In this document: piece after piece, positions 42,853-52,340 of the stretch | How the letters are laid out: each line of letters opens with the position of its first letter | Position numbering within the stretch: position 1 is the stretch's first letter | Assembly: GCF_002251085.2 (NCBI RefSeq) | Contig: NZ_NOJZ02000004.1 | Span: 1-64,000, forward strand | From: Romboutsia maritimum | GTDB taxonomy: Bacteria; Bacillota; Clostridia; Peptostreptococcales; Peptostreptococcaceae | Reading direction: 5' to 3' | Length of the DNA stretch: 64,000 nt | Position numbers and translations under genes: made by a program | Notes under the pieces: generated by a model | Seen by the model: the letters and a program-made list of their open reading frames with translations, nothing else | Told to the model about the DNA's origin: nothing | The model's database searches: none

Positions 42853-44016
42853 ATGGACAAAGGAACATCGAGGAAGAAGGTTAAAGCAGTAAGTCTAGAA
42901 ACCTTTGTATTTTTAGTAATTTTGCTAGCTGGATTAGGATATATAGCTAGTATTATGGGTGCTGGTATTATGTTCAAAGTAATAATGAAAACAGCACATG
43001 ACTTACTTTTAAACACAGTATTTTTAATAATGGCAATGGCAGTGCTTGCAGGAGCACTAAGTGCATTACTTTCAGAATTTGGAGTAATATCGCTAATAAA
43101 TAAAATATTTGCCATATTTATGAAACCCCTATATGGATTACCCGGAGCAAGTATAGCTGGAGCTATAACAACTTATTTATCAGATAACCCTGCAATAATA
43201 TCTTTTGCAAAAGACAAAACATTTACTCAATACTTTAAGAAATATCAAATACCTGCTTTATGTAATTTAGGGACAGCATTTGGAATGGGTCTTATATTGA
43301 CGACTTTCATGATATCACAAGGTAAACAATATGTATTACCTGCTATAATCGGTAATATAGGAGCAGTTATAGGAAGTATTATAAGTGTTAGAATGATGTT
43401 ACATTTTACTAAGGAATTTTATAAAGATGAAGAGACTGAGTCTGAAAATAAAATAGAAAAAATTAAAGAATTTAGAGAAATTAGAGAAGGAAATGTATTT
43501 CAAAGAGCTTTAGATGCAATATTAGAAGGTGGTAAATCAGGTGTAGAAATGGGATTAGCAATAATACCAGGCGTTTTAGTAGTTTGTACATTAGTTATGT
43601 TATTAACTTTTGGACCTTCTACAGATCCAGCAACAGGTCAAAAAATTTATACTGGAGCTGCATATGAAGGTATAAGATTACTTCCTGTAATAGGTGAAAA
43701 ACTTAGATTTATATTAGAACCATTATTTGGATTTACATCAGCAGAAGCTATAGCATTCCCTATAACTTCATTGGGTGCTGTTGGAGCAGCTATGTCTTTA
43801 GTACCACAATTTATAGTAGATGGTGTAGTAACACCAAATGACATAGCAGTATTTACAGCGATGGGAATGTGTTGGAGTGGATATTTAAGTACTCATGTAG
43901 GTATGATGGATGCATTAAATGCTAGAAAATTAACTAGTAAAGCAATTTTATCACATACAATAGGCGGAATTTGCGCTGGTATTTCAGCTCACTTTATATT
44001 TATGCTTATATCATAA
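42853..44016 (+). CDS. nucleoside-recognition (Gate) domain membrane protein
   Basis: A 387-residue protein with about nine membrane helices in two Gate (nucleoside recognition, PF07670-like) halves: KTAHDLLLNTVFLIMAMAVLAGALS...SDNPAIISFAKD, and DAILEGGKSGVEMGLAIIPGVLVVCTLVMLLTFG...GFTSAEAIAFPITSLGAVGAA. A charged cytoplasmic linker (ESENKIEKIKEFREIREG) lies between. Relatives include SpmA/SpmB, FeoB and nucleoside carriers. Full-length homologues in Clostridia have no proven substrate. AAAAGGGG is the ribosome site. It is convergent with a small minus-strand gene. Confidence 0.82.
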   Translation: MDKGTSRKKVKAVSLETFVFLVILLAGLGYIASIMGAGIMFKVIMKTAHDLLLNTVFLIMAMAVLAGALSALLSEFGVISLINKIFAIFMKPLYGLPGASIAGAITTYLSDNPAIISFAKDKTFTQYFKKYQIPALCNLGTAFGMGLILTTFMISQGKQYVLPAIIGNIGAVIGSIISVRMMLHFTKEFYKDEETESENKIEKIKEFREIREGNVFQRALDAILEGGKSGVEMGLAIIPGVLVVCTLVMLLTFGPSTDPATGQKIYTGAAYEGIRLLPVIGEKLRFILEPLFGFTSAEAIAFPITSLGAVGAAMSLVPQFIVDGVVTPNDIAVFTAMGMCWSGYLSTHVGMMDALNARKLTSKAILSHTIGGICAGISAHFIFMLIS

Positions 44017-44047
44017 AAAAGTTTTTTAGACAATAAGATATGAAAAT

Positions 44048-44096
44048 AAAAAACCTCGAAATTATTTTAAAGTTAAAATAATTTTGAGGTTTTTTT
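44048..44096. terminator. bidirectional terminator
   Basis: AAAAACCTCGAAATTATTTTAA pairs with TTAAAATAATTTTGAGGTTTTT, serving the Gate-domain gene and the convergent small gene. Confidence 0.93.
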
Positions 44097-44127
44097 AATT
44101 TAAAAGACCTATCTTTAAATTTTTTTC

Positions 44128-44322
44128 TTATTTACCTTGATGGTTTTTATGTGAACTTATTGGTCTAGCAGTATTTTGACTTACAGATCCTGTTTTAGAA
44201 GGTCTTAATCTAGGTGGAATATTAAGTTCTTCTCCAAGTTCTAAATTAAAATCAGGATTATCTTTATCATTTCTATTGTATCTTGTTTTTGAGTCTTCTC
44301 TTTTATGTTTATTTTTTGACAT
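44128..44322 (-). CDS. small hydrophilic protein (64 aa)
   Basis: AAGGAGG lies seven bases before the minus-strand ATG at 44322, so this is a genuine gene. The product is highly charged and disorder-like (MSKNKHKREDSKTRYNRND, then DFNLELGEELNIPPRLRPSK, then a Ser/His/Gln tail), without membrane segment or cysteine. Similar short Lys/Asn/Asp proteins occur in spore-formers, but no family is certain. It faces the Gate-domain gene across a shared terminator. Confidence 0.7.
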   Translation of the reverse strand: MSKNKHKREDSKTRYNRNDKDNPDFNLELGEELNIPPRLRPSKTGSVSQNTARPISSHKNHQGK

Positions 44323-44645
44323 GATTTCCTCCTTAAATAAAAGCTCTTTAAGATACTAATAATTTAACCAAAAACTAAATTACTATTCTGATAAAGTTAA
44401 AGACTTTTATAGATTATTAAAGTAATTATTGATTAGGATAAATTAGTTTGAATTTTAAATATAAAGATAGATAATCATTTACTTGAATAAAATTTAGCAA
44501 TTTAAAAAGAATATCAGAACATTGTGCTAATATATTTTATCATAAAAAAACAAATCTACTAATAAATATAATATTAGAAGTCAATGCATTTAAAATCATA
44601 AAGTTACAATAGTTAAATTGAGTCATAAAATTGTGGGGGGATACA
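44323..44645. other. divergent intergenic region, no gene seen
   Basis: 323 A+T-rich bases between the divergent 64-aa gene and the activase gene. A TACAAT hexamer near 44605 could be a -10, but no good -35 is at the right distance. No operator or structured RNA was recognised. Confidence 0.3.
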
Positions 44646-47600
44646 ATGGACAATATATTTAATATAGGGGTTGATATAGGTTCTACAACAGTAAAAGTTG
44701 CAGTATTAAAAGATGATAATATATTATACACAGAATATAAAAGACATTATTCTGACGTAAAAAAATCGGTAAAAGAAGTATTAAATAATGTGTACAATAA
44801 ATTAGGAGATATAACTATAACTATTGTAATAACTGGGTCTGGAGGCATTGATATATCTAGAAAATTGGGAGTTAAGTTTATTCAAGAAGTAATATCAAGT
44901 ACGAAGGCAATAGAGTTTTATTATCCAAATACAGATGTAGTTATAGAATTAGGTGGGGAAGATGCTAAAATAACTTATTTAAGTGGTGGTATAGACCAAA
45001 GAATGAATGGTATATGCGCAGGAGGAACAGGTGCATTTATAGATCAAATGGCTTCTCTTTTAAAAACTGATGCAAAAGGATTAAATGAATTGGCTAAGGA
45101 TTTTAATGTAATATACCCAATAGCATCTAGATGTGGAGTTTTTGCAAAAACAGATATACAGCCTCTTATAAATGATGGAGCAAAAAAATCTGATATAGCT
45201 ATGAGTATTTTTAATGCAGTAGTTGTACAAACCGTTAGTGTATTGTCTTGTGGTAGAAGTATAAAAGGAAAGGTTGCTTTTTTGGGCGGGCCTCTTTATT
45301 TTCTTTCTGAACTTAGAAAAGCTTTTATAGATGTATTGAAATTAAAAGATGAAGATATTATATTTCCTAAAAATGCTCAATTATATATAGCAATAGGCGC
45401 GAGTATATTATCAGCTTATGAAAAAGAAATAAGCTTAAAATATCTATTAGAGAAAATAGACAGTATAAAAAATAATGAGTTTAATAGTATAAATAGCTTA
45501 GAACCTTTGTTTAAAAATGAAAATGAGTATAATGATTTTTTTAATAGACATAACAAAAATAAAGTTGTATATAAGGAAATAAATAATTATAAAGGAAATT
45601 GTTTTTTAGGTATAGATGCAGGGTCTACAACTACTAAAGCAGCATTAATTGATGAAAGTGGAAACTTACTTTATACATATTATAATAGCAACGAAGGTAA
45701 TCCACTACAAACAGCAATTAAAGTTATGAAAGAAATTTATAAAGTATTACCCAACAAATCTAAAATAGTTGCTTCAGCAGTTACTGGATATGGAGAGGGA
45801 TTAATTAAAAAGGCTTTAAAAATTGATTATGGAGAAATAGAGACTATTGCTCACTATAAAGCAGCAAAATTTTTTAATAAAAATGTAGATTTTATTTTAG
45901 ACATTGGAGGTCAAGATATGAAATGTCTAAAAATAAAAAATGGAGTTATTGATAGTATCATTTTAAATGAAGCTTGTTCTTCAGGGTGTGGTTCTTTTCT
46001 AGAAACATTTTCTAATTCTTTATCAATGGATATTGATGAATTTGCAAAGGTTGGGATATATTCTAAGCATCCAGTAGATTTAGGCTCTAGATGCACTGTT
46101 TTTATGAATTCTAGGGTAAAACAATCACAAAAAGAAGGAGCAAGTATAGGCGATATATCAGCAGGATTATCTTATTCTGTTATAAAAAATGCTTTATTTA
46201 AAGTAATAAAAATAAGAGACACAAAAGAATTAGGAGAAAATATAGTGGTTCAAGGAGGTACGTTTTATAATGATTTAGTTCTTAGAAGCTTTGAAAAGTT
46301 AATAAAAAAAGAAGTTATAAGACCAAGTATATCTGGAATAATGGGAGCTTTTGGGGCAGCATTAATAGCTAAAGAAAATTATCAGGAAAAATATGAAACT
46401 AATCTTTTAAAAAAGGAAGAATTAGAATTTATAGACTTGAATGTAAATGTAAAAAGGTGCACAGGTTGTTCTAATAAATGCTTACTCACAATAAATAAGT
46501 TTAATAATGGAGAAGTATTTATATCAGGAAATAGATGTGAGAAAGGTGAAATTAATAATACAAATCAAAATCATAGAAAGGAAAAACAAATAAATCTTTT
46601 TAAATATAAATATAAAAAAATTTTTAAATATAGACCCCTAGAATACAATAAATCATCTCAAGGCGAAATTGGCATTCCAAGAGTTTTGAATATGTATGAA
46701 GACTATCCGTTTTGGTTTACATTTTTTACAAAATTAGGGTTTAGAGTAATATTATCAGATAGATCATCAAAAGAATTGTACAAAAGTGGTATAACTAGTA
46801 TAGCTTCAGAAACAGTTTGCTATCCAGGTAAAATAGTTCATGGTCACATACAGAATCTTTTGGAAAAAGGAATAAAAAATATATTTTACCCGTGTATAAC
46901 AAATGAAAAAAAAGAAGATGAAAATGCAGATAATAATTATAATTGTCCAGTTGTAATATCTTATTCTGAAATAATAAAAAATAATGTAGATGGAATAAAA
47001 GAAGAAAATATAAATTATATAAATCCATTTATAAGTTTAAATAATAAGAAAAAGTTAAAATATAGACTTTATGATGAACTTTCGAAATACTTTAAAAATA
47101 TACATAAAACTCAAGTGTATGAAGCTGTTGATATAGCAAATGAAGAACAAGAAAAATTTAAAAAGGATATAAGATTAGCTGGAGAAAATGCACTTAGAGA
47201 AATTAAAAAAAATAATATCAAAGGAATCGTACTTTGTGGAAGACCATATCATTTAGACCCAGAGATAAACCATGGAATACCAGAACTTATTAATTCACTT
47301 AATATGGCAGTATTTACAGAGGACTCTATATGCCATCTTGCAAAATTAAAAAGGCCGTTAAGAGTAGTAGACCAATGGGTGTATCATTCTAGATTATATA
47401 AGGCGGCTAGCTTCGTTAAAGATAAAGAAAATTTAGAACTGGTTCAATTAAATTCTTTTGGGTGTGGATTAGACGCAGTAACTATAGAACAAGTACAAGA
47501 AATTTTAAATGAAAAATCGAAAATTTATACAGTTATAAAAATTGATGAAGGAAATAATTTAGGTGCAGCAAAAATAAGATTAAGATCTTTAAAAGCAGCT

Positions 47601-48884
47601 ATAAAAGAAAGAGAATTGAATAAAGAAGATTTAAATGATATAGATAATATAGAAATAAGGTATCAAAAAAATTTAAAAATAAATAAAAAGGATACTATTT
47701 TAGCGCCACAAATGTCTCCTATTCATTTTCAGTTTATAGAAAAGGCAGTTAATTTAAGTGGATATAAATTGGAAATTTTAAAAGATACAGATAGAAGTAT
47801 TATAGAAGAAGGATTAAGATATGTAAATAATGATGCGTGTTATCCAGCGATAATTGTTATAGGTCAAATAATAAGTGCATTAAAATCTGGAAAATATGAT
47901 TTAGAGAGGACTTCTATTGCTATTACTCAAACAGGAGGAGGATGCAGAGCTACAAATTATATAGGATTTTTAAGAAAGGCGTTATATGACGCAGGTTATG
48001 AAAATATTCCAGTTATATCTTTAAGTGTAAATGGGATAGAGAAAAATGAGATTATTGAAAATATATCTCTAAAATTAATTAATAGAGTTTTTATGGGCGT
48101 TGTATATGGAGATTTGCTTATGAAGGTTGTTTACAGAGTTAGACCATATGAAAAATATAAAGGGAGCACAAATGAGTTATATGAAAAATGGGTTGGTATA
48201 TGTAAACAATCATTAAAAAAAGCAAGAATATTACAATTTGTGAAAAATATAAAGTTAATAATTCATGAATTTGATAATATAGAAACATTAGAAATAAAAA
48301 AACCAAAAATTGGGCTAGTTGGAGAAATTTTAGTTAAATTTCATCCTATTGCAAATAATAATATAGTAGATATTATAGAAGATGAAGGAGCAGAAGCTGT
48401 TGTTCCTGAATTGGTAAATTTCTTTTTAAGCTGTTCTCTTAATTCAACATATAAATATAAATACTTAGAAGGAAAATATATAAATAAATTATTAGGTAAA
48501 GCTTTTATTTTTATAACTAAGATATATCAAATTGAATACAAAAAAAGTCTTAAAAAAAGTAAGAAATTTTCATCTCCAAAAGATATAAAGTATATAGCAA
48601 AAAATACGACTCCTATAGTATCACTCGGCAATCAAACTGGAGAAGGATGGTTGCTTACAGGGGAAATGATTGAATTAATAAATGAAGGAATTGAAAATAT
48701 TATATGCATGCAACCATTTGGATGCTTACCTAATCATATAACAGGTAAAGGATCAATAAAAGAACTGAAAAGAATTTATAAAAATGCAAATATTATTCCT
48801 ATAGATTATGATCATTCAGCAAGTGAAGTAAATCAATTAAATAGAATTAAACTAATGCTGTCTAAAGCATTTAATAATTTATAA
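44646..48884 (+). CDS. giant acyl-CoA dehydratase activase-like protein (BadF/HgdC ATPases plus DUF2229/HgdB-like regions)
   Basis: A 1,412-residue cytoplasmic fusion. Two ASKHA/BadF ATPase domains lie in tandem (about 1-265, starting IGVDIGSTTVKVAVL, with GGEDAKI; and about 320-585, starting GIDAGSTTTKAALI, with GGQDMKCL and the cluster-type Cys in NEACSSGCGSF). A CxxC cluster (RCTGCSNKC, about 605) follows. Next is a DUF2229 region (RVLNMYEDYPFWFTFFTKLGF, ETVCYPGKIVHGH). The last third resembles 2-hydroxyacyl-CoA dehydratase subunits (CGRPYHLDPEINHG, NDACYPAIIVIGQ, GLVGEILVKFHPIANN, MQPFGCLPNHI). Canonical activases are about 260 residues and drive ATP-dependent electron transfer. The substrate of these large fusions is unknown. 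GGGGGG and ATG 44646 fix the start. Confidence 0.9.
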   Translation: MDNIFNIGVDIGSTTVKVAVLKDDNILYTEYKRHYSDVKKSVKEVLNNVYNKLGDITITIVITGSGGIDISRKLGVKFIQEVISSTKAIEFYYPNTDVVIELGGEDAKITYLSGGIDQRMNGICAGGTGAFIDQMASLLKTDAKGLNELAKDFNVIYPIASRCGVFAKTDIQPLINDGAKKSDIAMSIFNAVVVQTVSVLSCGRSIKGKVAFLGGPLYFLSELRKAFIDVLKLKDEDIIFPKNAQLYIAIGASILSAYEKEISLKYLLEKIDSIKNNEFNSINSLEPLFKNENEYNDFFNRHNKNKVVYKEINNYKGNCFLGIDAGSTTTKAALIDESGNLLYTYYNSNEGNPLQTAIKVMKEIYKVLPNKSKIVASAVTGYGEGLIKKALKIDYGEIETIAHYKAAKFFNKNVDFILDIGGQDMKCLKIKNGVIDSIILNEACSSGCGSFLETFSNSLSMDIDEFAKVGIYSKHPVDLGSRCTVFMNSRVKQSQKEGASIGDISAGLSYSVIKNALFKVIKIRDTKELGENIVVQGGTFYNDLVLRSFEKLIKKEVIRPSISGIMGAFGAALIAKENYQEKYETNLLKKEELEFIDLNVNVKRCTGCSNKCLLTINKFNNGEVFISGNRCEKGEINNTNQNHRKEKQINLFKYKYKKIFKYRPLEYNKSSQGEIGIPRVLNMYEDYPFWFTFFTKLGFRVILSDRSSKELYKSGITSIASETVCYPGKIVHGHIQNLLEKGIKNIFYPCITNEKKEDENADNNYNCPVVISYSEIIKNNVDGIKEENINYINPFISLNNKKKLKYRLYDELSKYFKNIHKTQVYEAVDIANEEQEKFKKDIRLAGENALREIKKNNIKGIVLCGRPYHLDPEINHGIPELINSLNMAVFTEDSICHLAKLKRPLRVVDQWVYHSRLYKAASFVKDKENLELVQLNSFGCGLDAVTIEQVQEILNEKSKIYTVIKIDEGNNLGAAKIRLRSLKAAIKERELNKEDLNDIDNIEIRYQKNLKINKKDTILAPQMSPIHFQFIEKAVNLSGYKLEILKDTDRSIIEEGLRYVNNDACYPAIIVIGQIISALKSGKYDLERTSIAITQTGGGCRATNYIGFLRKALYDAGYENIPVISLSVNGIEKNEIIENISLKLINRVFMGVVYGDLLMKVVYRVRPYEKYKGSTNELYEKWVGICKQSLKKARILQFVKNIKLIIHEFDNIETLEIKKPKIGLVGEILVKFHPIANNNIVDIIEDEGAEAVVPELVNFFLSCSLNSTYKYKYLEGKYINKLLGKAFIFITKIYQIEYKKSLKKSKKFSSPKDIKYIAKNTTPIVSLGNQTGEGWLLTGEMIELINEGIENIICMQPFGCLPNHITGKGSIKELKRIYKNANIIPIDYDHSASEVNQLNRIKLMLSKAFNNL

Positions 48885-48978
48885 AAAGTGAAATAAAATA
48901 GTTTTAGGCTACTAAATTTGGTACAATATTAGTAGAATAAATTTTATATAAACTTAGGATAACAGAGGGGACTTAACA

Positions 48979-49347
48979 ATGGATAAAAAAATTAAAGCTT
49001 CAGAGTATAATGAAAAGGGATATAACTGTGCAGAATCTATTATAAAAGCATATAATGAAGAATTTAATACAGATATACCAGTATCTTTAGGCAGTGGTCT
49101 AGGAGCAGGTCTTACAGTAGGGAGTATATGTGGAGCTGTAAATGCAGCTAGTTTAATTATAGGGTATACAAAAGGTAGAAATGATGAAACAGAAATGAAT
49201 AATGCTAGAGCATATACTAAAAAACTTATGAGCCAAGTTAAAGAAAAATATAATTCTGACTTGTGTAGAGATTTAAAGAGAAATAAAGTTAGTTGTAAAG
49301 AAATAATAGATTTTTCATATGAAAATTTAAAAGAAATTTTAAAATAA
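48979..49347 (+). CDS. C_GCAxxG_C_C family redox protein
   Basis: A 122-residue protein fitting the family name: NCAES early, then SICGAVNAASLIIG (the GCAxxG-like site, with CGA here), LCRDLK and SCKEII. The spaced cysteines suggest a metal or Fe-S site and electron transfer; the exact role is unknown for the family. CAGAGGGG gives the ATG. It follows the activase gene by 94 bases in the same direction, and both are redox-type proteins, so a functional link is plausible but unproven. Confidence 0.87.
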   Translation: MDKKIKASEYNEKGYNCAESIIKAYNEEFNTDIPVSLGSGLGAGLTVGSICGAVNAASLIIGYTKGRNDETEMNNARAYTKKLMSQVKEKYNSDLCRDLKRNKVSCKEIIDFSYENLKEILK

Positions 49348-49364
49348 TTAAATTAAATAAAGTA

Positions 49365-49418
49365 TAAATAAATGGATTATCTTAAAAATTAAAAATTTTA
49401 AGATAATCCATTTATTTT
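49365..49418 (+). terminator. intrinsic terminator
   Basis: AAATAAATGGATTATCTTAA pairs perfectly with its complement (to 49417) across a short A-rich loop. Confidence 0.93.
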
Positions 49419-49563
49419 ATCTAAAATTTAAAAATGTAACGTTTGTTACGTATTTTATAAGCTTATTTAATATATAATAAATTAAAACTAAAGATGATAT
49501 AATAAAAAAATATAATTTATCCTGTTTGGGGAAGACTATTAAAAAACTATAAGGAGTAATATA

Positions 49564-50241
49564 ATGGCTAAGTATGGTAACCTACAAAAAATTAAAAATG
49601 GCAAAAGAACTTATGCTATTACACCGCACATACCTGGAGGTTTTGTACTTCCAAATACGCTTATAAAAATAGGTGAAGTTGCAAAAAAATATAATGGAGT
49701 TTTAAAATTAACATCAGGTCAAAGAATATTAATAACAAATTTAAAGGAAGAAGATTTAGAATCTATATGGAATGACTTAGACATGAAGCCAGCTGTTACA
49801 AATCAATATTCTGTAAAGAATGTTGAGATGTGTCCATCAAATTATTGTAAAAGATCTAAATATCATACTATAGGAATAGGAATGAAAATAAGTAAAAACT
49901 TCCACGGATATGAAGTACCAAATAGAACAAAAATAGGTGTAGCAGGATGTAGAAATGCATGTACAAGTGTTTATTGCAAAGATATTGGGGTATTAGTAGA
50001 TATAGATGGAAAATTTTTTATAACAGTTGGAGGAAGTGCAGGTTTTTATCCAAGAAAAGCAGATATAGTTACTAAGGGATTAAATGAAGAAGAAGCTTTT
50101 TTACTTGTTAAAAATATACTAGAGTACTATAAAGAAAATGCTGAAATTGGAACAAAGCTTGGAGATTTTATAGATGAAATTGGAATTGAGAAATTTAGAA
50201 AAGATGTTTTAGAAAAATTAAATTTAAAGGAGATATTATAA
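49564..50241 (+). CDS. nitrite/sulfite reductase-like (siroheme/4Fe-4S) protein
   Basis: A 225-residue protein. An N-terminal ferredoxin-like half-domain (about 1-75: YAITPHIPGGFVLPNTLIKIGEVAKKYNGVLKLTSGQRI) is followed by a siroheme/4Fe-4S domain with Cys motifs MCPSNYCKRS and AGCRNACTSVYCKDIG. It is a single copy of the unit that is doubled in assimilatory sulfite/nitrite reductases and matches small anaerobic sulfite-reductase-like proteins. It may reduce sulfite, nitrite or a related substrate, or be an electron-transfer component. AAGGAG precedes the ATG. The DUF1858 gene starts two bases after its stop, so the two are translationally coupled. Confidence 0.86.
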   Translation: MAKYGNLQKIKNGKRTYAITPHIPGGFVLPNTLIKIGEVAKKYNGVLKLTSGQRILITNLKEEDLESIWNDLDMKPAVTNQYSVKNVEMCPSNYCKRSKYHTIGIGMKISKNFHGYEVPNRTKIGVAGCRNACTSVYCKDIGVLVDIDGKFFITVGGSAGFYPRKADIVTKGLNEEEAFLLVKNILEYYKENAEIGTKLGDFIDEIGIEKFRKDVLEKLNLKEIL

Positions 50242-50242
50242 A

Positions 50243-50428
50243 ATGATAACAAAAGATAATACAATAGCAGAAATATTAAAGTTAAATTCAAATGCAGCAT
50301 CAATACTTATGGGATTTGGAATGGGTTGTTTAGGTTGTCCATCGTCATCAATGGAGACTTTAGAACAAGCATGTAGTATACATGGAATTGATTTAGCAGA
50401 GGTTTTAGAAAAATTAAATGAAAAATAA
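50243..50428 (+). CDS. DUF1858 / hybrid-cluster-associated redox disulfide domain protein
   Basis: A 61-residue single DUF1858 domain: ITKDNTIAEILKLN at the start, then the conserved GFGMGCLGCPSSS with its CxxC pair, and a LEQACSIHGIDLAEVLEKLN tail. Such domains are often fused to or paired with hybrid-cluster or sulfite/nitrite-reductase-like proteins, exactly as here. The cysteines likely form a redox disulfide or ligate a cluster. The ATG lies one base beyond the upstream stop, and AAAGGAG sits within the end of that gene. Confidence 0.9.
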   Translation: MITKDNTIAEILKLNSNAASILMGFGMGCLGCPSSSMETLEQACSIHGIDLAEVLEKLNEK

Positions 50429-50443
50429 ATATTTAAAACAATT

Positions 50444-50487
50444 GAAGCTATCTTAGAAATAATTTTTTTCTGAGGTAGCTTTTTTTA
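50444..50487 (+). terminator. intrinsic terminator
   Basis: AAGCTATCTTAGAAA pairs with TTTCTGAGGTAGCTT, followed by T. Confidence 0.9.
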
Positions 50488-50569
50488 ATTAATATTATTT
50501 AATAGAGATATGTTGTGTGTATATGATATAATTATATTGAATTATACAAAGAGTAAAGGTGGGCTAGTA

Positions 50570-51868
50570 ATGAAGGTAGTTAACGATGCTATATCTTCTA
50601 AATACTTAGATTATAATATAGATGAAGATATAAGCATTTACGAAGGAAAGTTTTGTATTTATTTAGATAAAAAATACAAGTGCAGTGGAAAAATATTTTA
50701 TAAAATGACACCTCCAATATCTATAAACTTTAAAGCTAAAATTTTATATGTTGAAAATGAAGATATTGAACTAGCCTTGGACTATGATAACGCTATATTA
50801 GAAGTTTATGGTTATAAGCCAATATCTATAACAATAAATACTATAAATGATTTGAATATAGAGGGTTATATAAATGATAATTATATAAAATCTAAAAATT
50901 CTTATGTAGAATACATCGATTTTCATATAGTTAATTTAGATAAAATTCCAGGAAAACTTATAAAACACCAGGATAAGTTGTTTGCAGGAAGGATACAATT
51001 TGATATAAATGATTTTACTGTAACAATAGATAAGAGATACGATTATAGAAAAGAATTAAATGAAGAATTGAAATCAAAATCAGGAACTATAATAACTCAT
51101 ATTGGGAGAATTAAAAGAAAAGATAACAGACTTTTTAAAACTAATAATATAATAATTTTTTTAGATAGAATATCTACAGCATTAAGTTTTATGTGTGGTA
51201 GATATGTTGACATTTGTTTAGCTCAAGGCTATCAAAATGAAAATAATGTATATAGACTTTGGAAGGAAAGTACTGTTACTCCATTTAAATTTGTACCTAC
51301 ATGGACAGACACTTTATCTAATTATCATAACATTGAAAAATATATGAGTTTAATGTGTAAAAAATTAGAGGATGGTTTTTATGGTCCGGCAATTAAACAT
51401 GTAATTGATTGGTATATAGAATCTAATGGAAATGTAACTTTAGAAAATAATATAATATCAGTACAAATAGCTTTAGAAACTTTGTCTTATGTAGTTTTAG
51501 TAGAACAATTTAAAATAATAACTGATGAAGAATTTGATATAAATACTACATCTAAAAATATTAGAATGCTTTTAGATGTATGTAAAATACCATATGGAAA
51601 AGAAGAACTTGTCACTTTAGGAAATCATATAAAAACTAAATTTGATGATGGAGTTGATTTAGTTACATATTTTAGAAATAAGATAGTACATCCAAGTCAA
51701 AAAGGTTATAGAGTAGTATTAAGTGTTGAAGATATGTGGAATACAATACAGATTGGGACAAGATATATAGAGCTTATATTACTTGCAATAATAGGATATA
51801 GAGGAGAATACTCCAATAGACTTAAAGATAGATGGTATGGAGAAGTTGAAGTAGTACCTTGGAATTAA
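50570..51868 (+). CDS. large protein with C-terminal HEPN-like Rx4H motif, function unknown
   Basis: A 432-residue soluble protein. The first 190 residues are beta-rich (ENEDIELALDYDNAILEVYGYKP, FAGRIQFDINDFTVTI). The rest is helical. Near residue 370 a TYFRNKIVHPSQKG segment has the Rx4H arrangement of HEPN ribonuclease domains, preceded by long helices (VSIQIALETLSYVVLVEQF). This layout (N-terminal beta domain plus helical HEPN-like C-half) resembles ApeA/YopA-type proteins, some of which act in phage defence as RNases; that link is inference. The ATG at 50570 is used, with AAAGGTGGG upstream. No partner toxin or antitoxin is next to it. The histidine T-box follows. Confidence 0.6.
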   Translation: MKVVNDAISSKYLDYNIDEDISIYEGKFCIYLDKKYKCSGKIFYKMTPPISINFKAKILYVENEDIELALDYDNAILEVYGYKPISITINTINDLNIEGYINDNYIKSKNSYVEYIDFHIVNLDKIPGKLIKHQDKLFAGRIQFDINDFTVTIDKRYDYRKELNEELKSKSGTIITHIGRIKRKDNRLFKTNNIIIFLDRISTALSFMCGRYVDICLAQGYQNENNVYRLWKESTVTPFKFVPTWTDTLSNYHNIEKYMSLMCKKLEDGFYGPAIKHVIDWYIESNGNVTLENNIISVQIALETLSYVVLVEQFKIITDEEFDINTTSKNIRMLLDVCKIPYGKEELVTLGNHIKTKFDDGVDLVTYFRNKIVHPSQKGYRVVLSVEDMWNTIQIGTRYIELILLAIIGYRGEYSNRLKDRWYGEVEVVPWN

Positions 51869-51887
51869 ATGAAATTTTCAAAAAATA

Positions 51888-51916
51888 TTGACATATATTA
51901 ATTTGTGATATATACT
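51888..51916 (+). promoter_or_regulatory. sigma-A promoter of the T-box transporter operon
   Basis: TTGACA (51888-51893), 17 bases, TATACT (51911-51916): near-consensus. Confidence 0.85.
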
Positions 51917-51944
51917 TTATTTAATAATTAAATTAAACTTATTA

Positions 51945-52234
51945 AATGCGATGATAAGAAATAGTATAAGTGATTTATCATTAACAGAGAGTTTCCAATT
52001 GGTGAGAGGAAATATTGATTTTACTTTGAACACATCTTTGAGCAGAGCACTGAAAAGAATAGTATTCTTAGTAGGCTGTTTCCGGTATCCCTGCACCCGT
52101 TATAGTGCTAGAGTATAGCAAATGTATTTGTCGTACTTAAAGAGGTTAGTGTCGTGAGGCATTAATAAATAGAGGTGGAACCACGAGAGAGTTAACTCCC
52201 GTCCTCTAGCAATAGCTAGAGACGGGAGTTTTTT
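51945..52234 (+). promoter_or_regulatory. T-box leader, histidine (CAC specifier), with terminator
   Basis: All T-box parts are present in order: stem I with AGAGAGTT and GGTGAGAGG; the specifier loop GAA-CAC-ATCTTTGAGCA, where aligning the ATCTTTGAGCA flank to known T-boxes puts CAC (His) at 52031-52033; the antiterminator element AGAGGTGGAACCACG (52171-52185); and a terminator with AACTCCCGTCCTCTAGC/GCTAGAGACGGGAGTT and a T run (52194-52234). Uncharged tRNA-His would stop termination and switch on the ABC importer downstream. Confidence 0.93.
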
Positions 52235-52340
52235 AATGTAAATTTTTATGCGCGCTAAGAATTACATTTATCAAAATAACGTAAAAAATGAGAAGAAAAA
52301 TAATCTAAATATTAAGAACATTAAAAAAGGAGAAAATAGT

